Shown in pieces: positions 48,100 through 62,115 of a stretch of DNA of 64,000 nucleotides. The stretch spans positions 46,741,370-46,805,369 of the forward strand of contig NC_061866.1 in NCBI RefSeq assembly GCF_907164915.1, read 5' to 3'. Position 1 is the first letter of the stretch. Every line of letters begins with the position of its first letter. The notes below the pieces were generated by a model, which had not been told where the DNA came from, made no database searches, and saw only the letters and a program-made list of their open reading frames with translations. This DNA comes from Impatiens glandulifera (taxonomy: Eukaryota; Streptophyta; Magnoliopsida; Ericales; Balsaminaceae). Made by a program: the position numbers and the translations under genes.

Positions 48100-49600
48100 T
48101 GCAATTACTAGTTCATGTTTGATTCAATTGTTTTATGCATGGGTGATGTCTCTTCGTTTGTTTGTAAGTGTGATCCAAATTGTTTGAGTTATATGTATCA
48201 ATTTGTTCTATTTTGTCAATGAAATTTATTATTTTGTTTGTGCCTAACTACCATTTCTAATCATGCATCAAATGATAAACAATTATTTTGTTTTCTTATG
48301 TATTTTCTTTCTTCTCTAGTGGGTAAAAGTGGTTTTTAAGAGATTAAAGGTTACTGTTCGATTATTACTTCAAACTTCTTAGTTATTGATGAAAGTCATG
48401 ACTTTAGAATGTAATGTTAGCTTCCTACATGTAAAAAACTACTGAACTTGCGCCATTTTGGTTAATTTGTCAGTTGTATAAGATGTAACTTTTACCAGCT
48501 TAAACAAATTAAGAAACTTTCCCAAGGAATAAATACCCTATGCGTTGGTAACGTTTACCGTCGCTTATAATAGCGATGCAACAGACGCTAAATGTGTAGT
48601 ATTATATTGTCGACGCTTTTTAATCATTATGAATCTGTATACAATTTTGATAATCCATTTTTCTCTTTTACTCTTGCGATCTGGTTATTCTCCACGCCTT
48701 TTCTGACGAGCTGTGTTCTTGGTCATTGCGGATTTTCTCGACAATCTTAGAGACTTTACTATTAAGAATGGCATCCATCACGTCTTGGTGGGGGCAAGAC
48801 TCCCTTTCTTTCAAAACGAGTGACAATGTTTTACCATGCGTCATCCTCGTTCTCATTCACAATTAATGGGATCGTTCTCTTGAGCATCGTTTTCCTCCAC
48901 AGGAAGCTCGTTTTTCTCCTGGTTTGACCGTTTGAGTCCTAGTTTGTCTCGAGACCAAGAGTAACTAGTTATTGGCTAGCAATGGGCGGAATTGGAATGG
49001 AATAGAAACAATCTAAAAGTAATGTGTTAGGGATAGCATCCTTCGTCAATATCTCATTAGCATATCAAATTGATTATAACTTGATGAAATTTCTACACAG
49101 TCCACCATTCTTTCATTCACATCTTTCATCAATTGATAAAGCTTTTTAAACATAAGGCGATGATTTTTTTCTTTCTAAAGCATAACGATAGTAACCATTC
49201 CTGCCATGTCATTATATCCTCACACACGTGGCAAAACATACATCTTGGCGGATTAATTATCAGGACTTACAGTAATGTGAGTTAGGGTTTTTAATGTTAG
49301 TTTGGGACAGAATAAAAAACCAATGGCTATTTAGATAGTATGTTCCAACATTTTTTAATTTTATTGGCCAACAACGTCTGTAACAAGAAACAGTCGCTAA
49401 ATTTTGTCGTTATTATTTATTTTTATACATTTTTTAAAAATATCCATGCAATATGATAGATGATATTAGTTTAAACATAACGATAAAAGTAATAAAAAAA
49501 ATACGAATGTTCACCTTATAACCAAATACATCCTAAACAAAATTGCTTATTTTTATTAGTGTTGACTGGGTTATCCTCATGAGTGATACACCAAGACGGC
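48100..49600. other. Spacer between germin-like genes 6 and 7
   Basis: The 3' UTR of gene 6, then a CGTCGCTTATAATAGCGATG repeat piece near 48550 and a patch of less AT-biased DNA at 48660-48960. The patch carries a 62-codon minus-strand frame (48668-48856) that has no recognisable family. The rest is AT-rich. Confidence 0.5.
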
Positions 49601-49619
49601 CTGCATATACCAACGGCCA

Positions 49620-49730
49620 TCAAGCCGGCTGCCCAATTAATTATATTAATTCTCAAATTATTAATCTTTAATTCATTGTTGAACATTTCAAACTATCTCT
49701 CTAATACACATATCCAGTAGTATATAAGGA
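49620..49730 (+). promoter_or_regulatory. Promoter module of germin-like gene 7
   Basis: CATCAAGCCGGCTGCCCAAT, TTCTCAAATTATTAATC, GTTGAACATTTCAAAC and TATATAAGG (49721-49729). It is preceded by ACACCAAGACGGCCTGCAT, as in gene 4. Confidence 0.7.
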
Positions 49731-49813
49731 CTAGCTTATAAATATTGGTTTCATCAGATATTTATATATAATTAAACATCTTCCTTGATCTGCAAGACAG
49801 TACCTAATTGAAA

Positions 49814-50542
49814 ATGGCAAATGGAGTCATCATGTTGTGTTTTCTAGTTCTAACCTTCAGCGGCCACTACATGGTTGTCGCATCGGATCCCAAACCGCTT
49901 CAAGATTTTTGTGTCGCCGACCTTACGAGCTCAGGTACTCACTTTATAACATTATATTAATGAATTAGGAAAATATAACATGAAACCTTTATATAATTGG
50001 TTGCAGCTAGAGTGAATGGCGTGCCTTGCAAGGATCCATCGCTTGCTCAAGCAAACGATTTTTCCTTCAGCGGACTTCATATTTCTGGAAACACTTCCAA
50101 TGCTGTTGGTTCCAAAGTGACACCGGTTGGTGTAACTCAACTTCCGGGATTGAACACTCTGGGCATCTCATTGGTGCGCATAGACTATGCCCCGTGGGGA
50201 CTAAACCCTCCACACACCCATCCCAGGGCTACAGAGATCATCACTGTCTTAGAAGGCTCTCTCCTCGTCGGATTCGTCACCTCCAACCCTGATAACCGTC
50301 TCATCTCCAAGATCCTCTATAAAGGAGACGTGTTTGTCTTTCCTATCGGGCTTGTTCATTTCCAACAGAATGTTGGGAATGTAAACGCGGTTGCAATTGC
50401 TGGATTGAGCAGCCAAAACCCGGGAGTCATTACCATTGCCAATACAGTCTTTGGTTCCAATCCTTCAATTGCTAATGACCTCCTAGCAAAGGCATTCCAA
50501 GTGGATAAAACCATAATTGATCAAATCCAGGGAATGTTTTAG
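49814..50542 (+). CDS. GLP: Germin-like protein 7 (cupin, apoplastic)
   Basis: Exons 49814-49934 and 50007-50542 give 218 aa; the intron (72 bp) is the shortest of the set. The signal peptide [21 protein letters not shown] has one extra residue, as in gene 1. Germin box 1 reads [13 protein letters not shown] (Leu for Ile), [13 protein letters not shown] replaces [17 protein letters not shown] replaces NDVL, and the C-terminus is QIQGMF instead of QIQGKF. All metal ligands are kept. It is the most distinct of the two right-hand copies. Confidence 0.93.
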
Positions 50543-50694
50543 ATATTATGCAATTATGAGTTCATGTTTTATTCAGTTGGTTGGTGTGATCCAAATTGTT
50601 TAAGTTCTATGTATCGATTTGTTCTATTTAATTTGTTAATGAAAGTTACTATTTTGTTTATTTGTGTTAATTTAACTTTCATTTTATTTTTGTT

Positions 50695-50835
50695 TTTGTG
50701 AATTAAGGAGAACTAGCATGAAACTTTATAGTCATGTCTTCCCATTTCAACTCAAATCGTTTTGATCCGTTGAAATCGAATTCGTAACATTTTAGTCTCT
50801 TAAACCGACTCTTACCATTAGGCCAACTTGGTGGG
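50695..50835 (-). repeat. tRNA-derived SINE-like element
   Basis: Minus strand: CCAAGTTGGCCTAATGGTAA (A-box-like), AAGAGTCGG, ACGAATTCGATTTCAACGGA (B-box-like), GATTTGAGTTGAAATGGGAA, then CATGCTAGTTCTCCTTAATTC. This is the best match to the 3268-3405 copy, including the GCTAGTTnTCCTTnAATTC tail. Confidence 0.6.
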
Positions 50836-51130
50836 TCCTTAGACTAAACAATTAAAAAGTTGAAAACAAACACATGGTAGTACGTTTGTTAATAATTTTT
50901 TTATTTTTTTAAGTAAATTAAAAATCTCAATGGATAAAACATAATTAGTGTATATAATATCAGAAATAAAATCAATTTTCCTATTGAAATTGTGTCAAGG
51001 TAATAATATATCAACTAGATTTATTTTCAAAAGAGCAGTTGGCACGATTTCTTTTTTCAGTTGACCCAAGAAAAAATAATTTAATAAATAATTATCTATA
51101 AGTGTCGGAGACAATGGTGATGAATAGTGA

Positions 51131-51292
51131 AAGGGTCCGATTACAGTCACTATCTTGTTCAGTGATCGTTATCGACCAATGCGTTTAATTCATAATGTTA
51201 TTATTACGATAAACGGGGAAGTTTCATTGGGTAAATCAGTTCAGGCAGTTGGAGAACTCATTGATCTTCTTGAAGATCTTCGTGCTCGCTAA
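51131..51292 (+). pseudogene. Unidentified coding-like fragment
   Basis: An open frame of 53 codons without ATG, ended by TAA at 51290-51292, with composition unlike the AT-rich surroundings. It reads ILFSDRYRPMRLIHNV followed by NGEVSLGKSVQAVGELIDLL and EDLRAR. It is closed upstream by two stops. It looks like the C-terminus of a real protein, from a relic gene or mobile element. I do not recognise the family. Confidence 0.3.
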
Positions 51293-51784
51293 AATTTGTT
51301 CTTTTTATTTAATATTTTATTTAATATTGGTGAATTATTTTGTGTTTTACTTTTTTTAAATGTTTTTCTTCCAATTCTGGTTAAGTTACTGTCATTTATA
51401 TTATTTTGCATAAACAAATTTTAAGAAAATAAATAATTTAAAATTAAAGAGGAAATAATACATTAAATTATTATATATATATTTAAGAAGAATAACATAA
51501 TAATTTTAATTTTTTATTAGTTAAATATATACATTAATATTATTAACGTGTACAATATATATAACATGAATATGTCATTAATAAATAATATTATTGTAAT
51601 ATATATTTAATTAATAATATTTTTTTAATTATTATATTGTTACTTATAAAAAAAATTATACAGTAAGTTAATGCATAATTTTATTGGGTTAATATTATTG
51701 TACAAATTTATATTAATAAATAATATTAATGTGATATATATTTAATTAATATTTTTTTTAAAATAATATTATATATGTTATTCC

Positions 51785-51787
<3 letters not shown>

Positions 51788-51847
<60 letters not shown>
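51788..51847. repeat. (TA)n microsatellite
   Basis: About 30 dinucleotide units, interrupted on its right by the MITE at 51848. Confidence 0.95.
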
Positions 51848-51851
<4 letters not shown>

Positions 51852-52031
51852 AATGATTAGACGAGGGAATTAATTTGGTGAGGGAATGACTTGACATAAT
51901 CCTTATTCTTATTCGTTGAAAAAATCAAATAATTTCTCTATTTTCTCTTTTTTCTCCCACTTTACATTTTCCAACAATGTGATGTCAAGTCATTCCCTCG
52001 CCAAATTCCCTATCTCTATCACTTCTCTCTA
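51848..52031. mobile_element. Small MULE-like MITE inserted in (TA)n
   Basis: The ends are inverted: left GAGAAATGATTAG... with GGTGAGGGAATGACTTGACA, and right, on the other strand, GAGAGAAGTGATAG... with GGCGAGGGAATGACTTGACA. It is flanked by TATATATAT and TATATATAA, compatible with a 9-bp duplication. The GAGAAATGATTAG start resembles the GGGAAATGATATAG end of the 36344-40125 MULE. About 180 bp, non-coding. Confidence 0.65.
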
Positions 52032-52984
52032 TATATAATAATTTAATGCATAATTCTATAATGTGATATATATTTAATTAATAATAATTTTAAAATATTA
52101 TATTATTTTTTATAAAATATATATATATATAATTTAATGCATATTTCCTCCTTTACATTCTACATAATAATATTACATTTATTTTGTATAGATAATAATA
52201 TTAGATTCAATTTGTTTTTGCACATATAATATATATTAATGTAATATATTTAATTTAAATTTATCATGTTATATATTCCTCATAAAAAAGACATATGATA
52301 TCATAAAAAAGACATATGATAATTTAATATAATATTTGATCTTTTAAATTTTCAACCTTTGAGAGAAAAAAAATATAAGAATTGACATGTATGGATTGAT
52401 AAGTGGATTCAGGCGCCACAATTATAGGTATGATCCAACTAAACCTTCACAATTTTAATTTTAAAAAAATTGTGAAATTTAAATCAAAACAATCAACTAA
52501 ATTTTTTATTTTTCATTCTAAACCATTATGTACACACTCTTATGTTTGAAAAATTAATATATTTAACTAAAAAAATTTATTAAAATGTGCTGCACTAATG
52601 CACTAGTAGTTGCTTAATTACTTACTTACCCAGGGCCGACCAACTTGCTTATAGTACGTACAATTCAATAAAATATAAATTTTATTTGGATACACATGAT
52701 GAAACATTAAATTTCTTCATTTATTACTTTTTTTCTTAATATCTACTACATGTATATATAACTTTACTCACAATTTTTTTGAATTTTGAAACTTGTTCTA
52801 CAATCAGATGAAGGTGAAAAATAAATTGTGTTATAAGTAACCTTCTTTGCAAGTTTTACGCCTATTTTGCAGGCATTAAGGGGCATAAAAAAACCGATAA
52901 AAACCAAAATGAGGAACAAAGTTTCAAAATGTGAGTTAGCCAATTGTGACAAATATTGGTTGTAAGTGCACATCAAGGATCTAG

Positions 52985-53456
52985 CTAGTAATCTCATTTA
53001 TAAGGTCGTGTGATAATTAACTCTCCTTTTTACTTTTGGTGTTGTCAAAATAACAAGAAATCTAGCTTTAGTGAAAATTAAAGTCCCAAATTATTAAGGT
53101 AAAAGAGGTCATGAAGCATGCATGTATGCATGCTGCTCCATAATCCAGCCGGCGTCGGTGGTTGACTAATTAAGCTGATTGGAGTCAAAATCTAGCTGCT
53201 TTCAGAGCAATAAATGATGGAACTCTACTCTAAAAGTCCACTTTCTTTCTTTCTATCTCTCATGAGTTAATGTTCTTCCCAACCTCTCAACGGTTTCTTA
53301 CGCGTTTATACTTGATATTGAACAGTGTTATTGGTTGTGGATCATCAAGGGTTGTCTGCCAAGTTGGCAAGCAATGCTTATATAAAGAGACTGCTCATAG
53401 CCCAGTAGAGCATATGTGAGCTACTTGTCATAAACAAATCTTCTATTCCACCAAAT
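52985..53456 (+). promoter_or_regulatory. Promoter and leader of glycine-rich protein gene 2
   Basis: The paralogous counterpart of 40670-41121. TATATAAAGA lies at 53381 and the ATG 76 bp later; the leader AGAGCATATGTGAGCTACT is shared. It has insertions compared with copy 1 (for example GCATGCATGTATGCATGC upstream). Confidence 0.7.
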
Positions 53457-54857
53457 ATGGAGAGATCAAATAGATGGGTTTGTTTCTTGCTTATTTGCTT
53501 GAGTGTTATCCTCCACTTGAGCGCAATTGCTCTTGCGGATGACAAGGTTCAAACAGAGGGATGGGGTAGGAACGGGTTTGGAGGTAGGCGTGGTGGATGG
53601 GGAGGTCGCGGACCTCGTGGTGGTGGTATTGGAGGAGGAGGAGGGTTTGGTGGTGGTGGAGGTGGAGGCCTTGGAGGTGGCGCTGGACATGGAGGTGGAT
53701 TTGGTGCTGGTGGCGGAGTAGGTGGTGGCGCTGGAGGAGGTGTTGGTGGAGGTGGTGGATTGGGCGGTGGTGGTGGAGGAGGTGTTGGTGGAGGTAAGGG
53801 TGGTGGTTTTGGTGCTGGTGGAGGTGCAGGGGGTGGTGGAGGACTTGGAGGAGGTGGTGGACTTGGAGGGGGAGGTGGTGGTGGTGTTGGCGGAGGGTCG
53901 GGCCAAGGTGGTGGTTTTGGAGCTGGTGGAGGTGTAGGTGGTGGTGCAGCCGGTGGAGGAATTGGTGGTGGTGGTGGAGGAGGCAGTGGTGGGGGCGGTG
54001 GTGTTGGAGGAGGATCAGGTAGTGGAGGAGGTTTTGGTGCTGGTGGTGGCGTTGGAGGTGGAGCTGCTGCTGGTGGTGGCATTGGAGGGGGAGGGGGAGG
54101 AGGAAGTGGTGGTGGAGGAGGTCTTGGTGGTGGATCAGGTAGTGGAGGAGGCTTTGGTGCTGGTGGTGGCGTTGGAGGTGGAGCTGGTGGAGGAATTGGT
54201 GCTGGTGGTGGAGGAGGCAGTGGTGGTGGAGGAGGTGTTGGTGGTGGATCAGGTAGTGGAGGAGGATTTGGTGCTGGTGCTGGCATTGGTGGCGGAGCAG
54301 GCGGTGGTCTTGGAGGGGGAGGTGGAGGAGGAAGTGGGGGTGGAGGAGGTCTTGGTGGTGGATCTGGTAGTGGAGGAGGATTTGGTGCTGGTGGGGGTGT
54401 TGGTGGCGGAGCAGGCGGCGGTGTTGGAGGTGGTTCCGGGGGAGGTGGTGGTCTTGGAGGTGGTGCAGGTGGTGGTGGTGGTCTTGGAGGTGGTGCAGGC
54501 GGAGGAGGTGGCCTTGGAGGTGGTGCAGGTGGTGGTGGTGGTCTTGGAGGTGGTGCTGGGGGAGGCGGTGGTCTTGGAGGTGGTGCCGGGGGAGGCGGTG
54601 GTCTTGGAGGTGGTGCCGGGGGAGGCGGTGGCCTTGGAGGTGGTGCCGGGGGAGGCGGTGGTCTTGGAGGTGGTGCCGGGGGAGGTGGTGGTCTTGGAGG
54701 TGGTGCAGGTGGTGGTCTTGGAGGTGGACATGGATTTGGGGGAGGTGGTGGAGTTGGAATAGGCATTGGTATTGGCGTTGGGGTCGGAGTTGGTGCTGGG
54801 GCCGGAGGAGGCGTAGGTGGTGGTGCTGGAGGAGGTGCAGGCGGTGGAGGAAGATAA
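53457..54857 (+). CDS. Glycine-rich cell-wall structural protein 2
   Basis: 466 aa in one exon, duplicate of the gene at 41122. The signal peptide is residues 1-27 (ends SAIALA), followed by DDKVQTEGWGRNGFGGRRGG. The long modules here read GGGSGSGGGFGAGGGVGGGA, with Ser in place of the His of copy 1 in most units. A block at 54441-54720 of about nine 30-bp units, each coding for GGGGGLGGGA, is absent from copy 1. The C-terminus is GVGIGIGIGVGVGVGAG, ending GGGGR. Repeat number is probably unstable. Confidence 0.9.
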   Translation: MERSNRWVCFLLICLSVILHLSAIALADDKVQTEGWGRNGFGGRRGGWGGRGPRGGGIGGGGGFGGGGGGGLGGGAGHGGGFGAGGGVGGGAGGGVGGGGGLGGGGGGGVGGGKGGGFGAGGGAGGGGGLGGGGGLGGGGGGGVGGGSGQGGGFGAGGGVGGGAAGGGIGGGGGGGSGGGGGVGGGSGSGGGFGAGGGVGGGAAAGGGIGGGGGGGSGGGGGLGGGSGSGGGFGAGGGVGGGAGGGIGAGGGGGSGGGGGVGGGSGSGGGFGAGAGIGGGAGGGLGGGGGGGSGGGGGLGGGSGSGGGFGAGGGVGGGAGGGVGGGSGGGGGLGGGAGGGGGLGGGAGGGGGLGGGAGGGGGLGGGAGGGGGLGGGAGGGGGLGGGAGGGGGLGGGAGGGGGLGGGAGGGGGLGGGAGGGLGGGHGFGGGGGVGIGIGIGVGVGVGAGAGGGVGGGAGGGAGGGGR

Positions 54858-54859
54858 AA

Positions 54860-57532
54860 ATTATCTGCTATATCTTGTATTTAAATGAAGTTGGTCATAA
54901 TTCACTTTTCCACTTTTATGTAATGTGATTGAAATCATAATATTAATTTTTCACTTTGAATGAACAAAATTGTCAAGAGAATGTTATAATTAGGGCACCT
55001 TGTCTTACATATTTTTGCAGTTATTGTGCTTTATCATGTTAATTAATGCATGCTTATTATTGTAGCCTTAATTTGTGGATATCTAAATGACATTCAATTA
55101 ATTAATCTTCATTAAGAGTGGTGGCATTGGAAAAAAAAAAAACTACAAATACAAACACTACTGGCTACAATAATTTCAAAATCAGCCCGTGTCACAATCA
55201 AAAGATTGGATATTTTATGGACCAATATCGATCATCATCAAGAACTCTTAGAGAGAATATTATCAAATTATCCCATGTCTATTCTCATATATATATCTAA
55301 CTACAAATATACTCGTTTTAATTTAAATAAAACTCTAAAAGATAACCTAAAAGAATAAATCAATTTGAATTGTCGCATGGTTTAATCTTCAAAGGGTAAA
55401 ACATGTCAAGGATGAATCATATTGTTTAAAAGGCACACTTTATCCATAAAGTTATAAATTATCTTTGATCTCTTTGCCCTAATTATCCCAACCTAGTTAG
55501 GATATTATATAATATGTATGGGAACTTTGATCTCTTCAAATCCCCCAATAGAATAACAAAATTAATACCAGCTATGGCCCTTCTTTAATTTGTAGCTCCA
55601 AATTGCTAGTATACCTTCCTAGCTAGTCTATTACTTTGTCATCACGTACCACTTAGTATGCAATAAGAATGCCAAGAATCAAGACATCAATAACTTTGGC
55701 ACAAAATGTTTGTTTCAAATCAAACCCACAACTCTACTCTTTACAATCATATATTAAGTTATGAATCTTAAAATGTATGAGTCGATCTTAAGGGTCTGGC
55801 TCAAATATTGATCGATATGACATGCTAGTGAAAATTGAGCATTAGTAATGATCTTTACCTCGATGTTAAAGAAAACAACATAATATTTGAGATCGATAAA
55901 AAAAAGTCTCACTTTTAAAAAATATACAATTCCTTACCAGCTAACAAAAACTTTGAAAACATTACTTTTATTATTTTTGTATGATAGTTCAAAATTATAA
56001 GAGTCTCGCTTAAAAGAATAATGATAGGTGGCAGAGATTTAAATTTAATATTATTTTCCCAACACTCAAATTTTATACAATGCATTGATAAATATATTTA
56101 AATTGTTATTCATGTTTTATTACATTTTAAGAAGTTTAAATAGATTGTGAATTACATTTAATCACTATAAAATTTATTCTAGAGGTGTGTAATGGTGAAT
56201 TTAAAGTTTGGCAATAAGTACAAATATAGTAAACTTTAAATTGATTAATAATTTAGGCCTTCTTTAATTTAAATAACCTCTTCTCTTATTATTTAAAATA
56301 TCAAATTATTTTTACTTTATTTTTTATAATATATTCTTAATTTAAGAAGTAAGTACGATTATAAGAGTAACTTCCCACCTCAACTTAATAGTAATTAAAT
56401 TTAAAAAAAAAATGTAAATATAAAATAAGATGAACCTTTATGTAAAAAATTAGAGAAAATGACATATTAAAAAGGTGCATGTTGCCATTAATATGAAATT
56501 ATGGGACCATTGAACCAACAATATGGGATGAATTAATTTTGAAGTTAAGTTGATCTCCTTTTAAAAATTATTATAAATATTTTTTATCTAAGAAATAAAT
56601 ATATGAATTTTAAGTTCATATTAGTTGAGTTCATTTAAGTTGAACACTTAATTTTCTCTGCGTAGTAATGTCGTTCAAGTCAACAATATGCACATGGCTC
56701 TGGTCCCCCAACATTTAAAATCTTATCAACAAATATCTGCTCATACATTGCATTATTAGCATCATTTAATTGTTCTATTTAGATTCTTTAAAATGATTTT
56801 CATATTATTTGATAATAAGAATGAAATCATAGATCGTTTAATTGTATTTGTATGTTATTTTTAGTGTTATCTCATAACTTTAATTGAGATTTGTATATCA
56901 CAATTTTTTAAAGTTATATTTGTGTAATTTCAAATCGAGATTTTTTTTCATTTTTATTTGTTTTTCTCACCTCAAGTTGAATTTTGGGAAACAAGAAAAT
57001 TATACTTATATTAATAAGTCATCACAGTCTTCTTAATATATAGTTTATTAATAGAAATTTAATAAAATAAAATATTTCAATGAAACACTACAACAATAAC
57101 ATTGTTACCGGCGCAAACAATACCTTTTCCGACTTATAAAACTGGTAATAAATTTCCCGACGCTTAATAAATCAAGGAACTTAGTGGCGCATAAAGGACG
57201 CCGGTAGGATGCGCCACAAATTTAGCTTAAATAGATTACTATTTTGCAGTAGGATTAGCATTATAGAAACTTTGCAAATTTATATTTTAATTTTCACAGT
57301 GATAGTATTATAATATAAATTAATTTTAACAGATGATAATTAATACATAGAACACTATATAGAAATTTTTATTTTAAAGACAACCATAAATATGTTTTCT
57401 TCAAATGGAAAACTTTGGAGGCATTTACCAAATAAGTAAAAACTGAAATGTCAAAAAAAAATTGCAAGAATATATAAATATACACCAAAAGAATTTACAT
57501 AAAAACTTGTCTTAATTAGATGTGGAGCTCTG

Positions 57533-57577
<45 letters not shown>

Positions 57578-58390
57578 CAATAAGATATATAAAAGAATAT
57601 AAGTTATATATTATTATAGTATAGAATTTTAATATAAGAATAAAATAATGTTGTATTTTTGTTAATTGATTTTTAATATTATTTTTAATTAATTTTATTG
57701 ATATTTAAAGTTTATTTTAATTGGTTTAAATAATATAAAATTAATTAAATAAAATAAAAAATAATATAATTACGTTATTATTTTAAATTAATAATAATAA
57801 TATTTAAAAATAAATAATTAGTAATATTTCATAATTTAGTTTAAAATAAAAAAAAATTATTATTAAACTAATGAGTATTTAATATAAGAAATATGATTTT
57901 TATACTACTAATTATAAATAAACATTAACTTTTTTTTTAAAAAAAATTAATTAATTTCTTAAATTTTTAAATAATAAAATTTATAATTATGTTATCCTCC
58001 TTCCAAATGTCAACTAATAGTATAAAAAAATAATAATAATAATAAAGGAATCCTTGGGCTATCTTGAGGTGGGACATATATATAGATAGACTCATAATGA
58101 AGGAAATTTCCATAGTGATAAAAAAAAGAGTGAATTTCACACATTCTTGGACTTCATCACTGGTGGTTTATTACTTAATTGGATTCAATTGATGATCATA
58201 ATTAATTAATCTTGTAAGTTGAAACAAGAACAAAAATGACAAATTAAATATAATATTTTACAAGATGATCATGATGAGCTTATTGCAAAATGTTCCACAT
58301 GACATACTATATGTATAAATATAGTATGTGACCAAATTTATATGCATGATGAAGCTGTAAGCCTTCAAAAATATAACATTCATTCTTCAT
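54860..58390. other. Gene-free region between glycine-rich gene 2 and the aspartic proteinases
   Basis: The 3' UTR of glycine-rich gene 2, unassigned sequence to 57 kb, a CACTA-like end at 57086, a (TA)n tract at 57533-57574 and AT-rich DNA. No gene is supported. Confidence 0.6.
57086..57225 (+). mobile_element. CACTA-like terminal fragment
   Basis: Starts CACTACAACAATAACATTG, followed by TTACCGGCGCAA, CCCGACGCTTAATAA and GGCGCATAAAGGACGCCGGT. CACTA is the terminal motif of the CACTA superfamily, and the subterminal CCGGCGC/GACGCCGG repeats fit. No matching right end with TAGTG was found nearby, so this is probably a fragment. Confidence 0.4.
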
Positions 58391-58394
58391 TCAC

Positions 58395-62110
<3,716 letters not shown>

Positions 62111-62115
62111 ATTGA

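Larger units (their letters stand above)
50545..52985. other. Gene-free region between germin-like gene 7 and glycine-rich gene 2
   Basis: Contains a SINE-like copy, a 53-codon coding-like fragment (51131-51292), (TA)n DNA, a small MULE-like MITE (51848-52031) and AT-rich sequence. No intact gene; the minus-strand 52764-52997 frame has no recognised features. Confidence 0.6.

Noticed and set aside
52630..52650. CAGGGCCGACC resembling a second hAT end
   Set aside because: No partner inverted end or target duplication found nearby.
53549..54766. 405-residue proline-rich antisense frame over glycine-rich gene 2 (extensin-like look)
   Set aside because: The complement of glycine codons GGN reads as proline CCN in one frame, so this is a shadow of the repeat. 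It has no signal peptide of its own.
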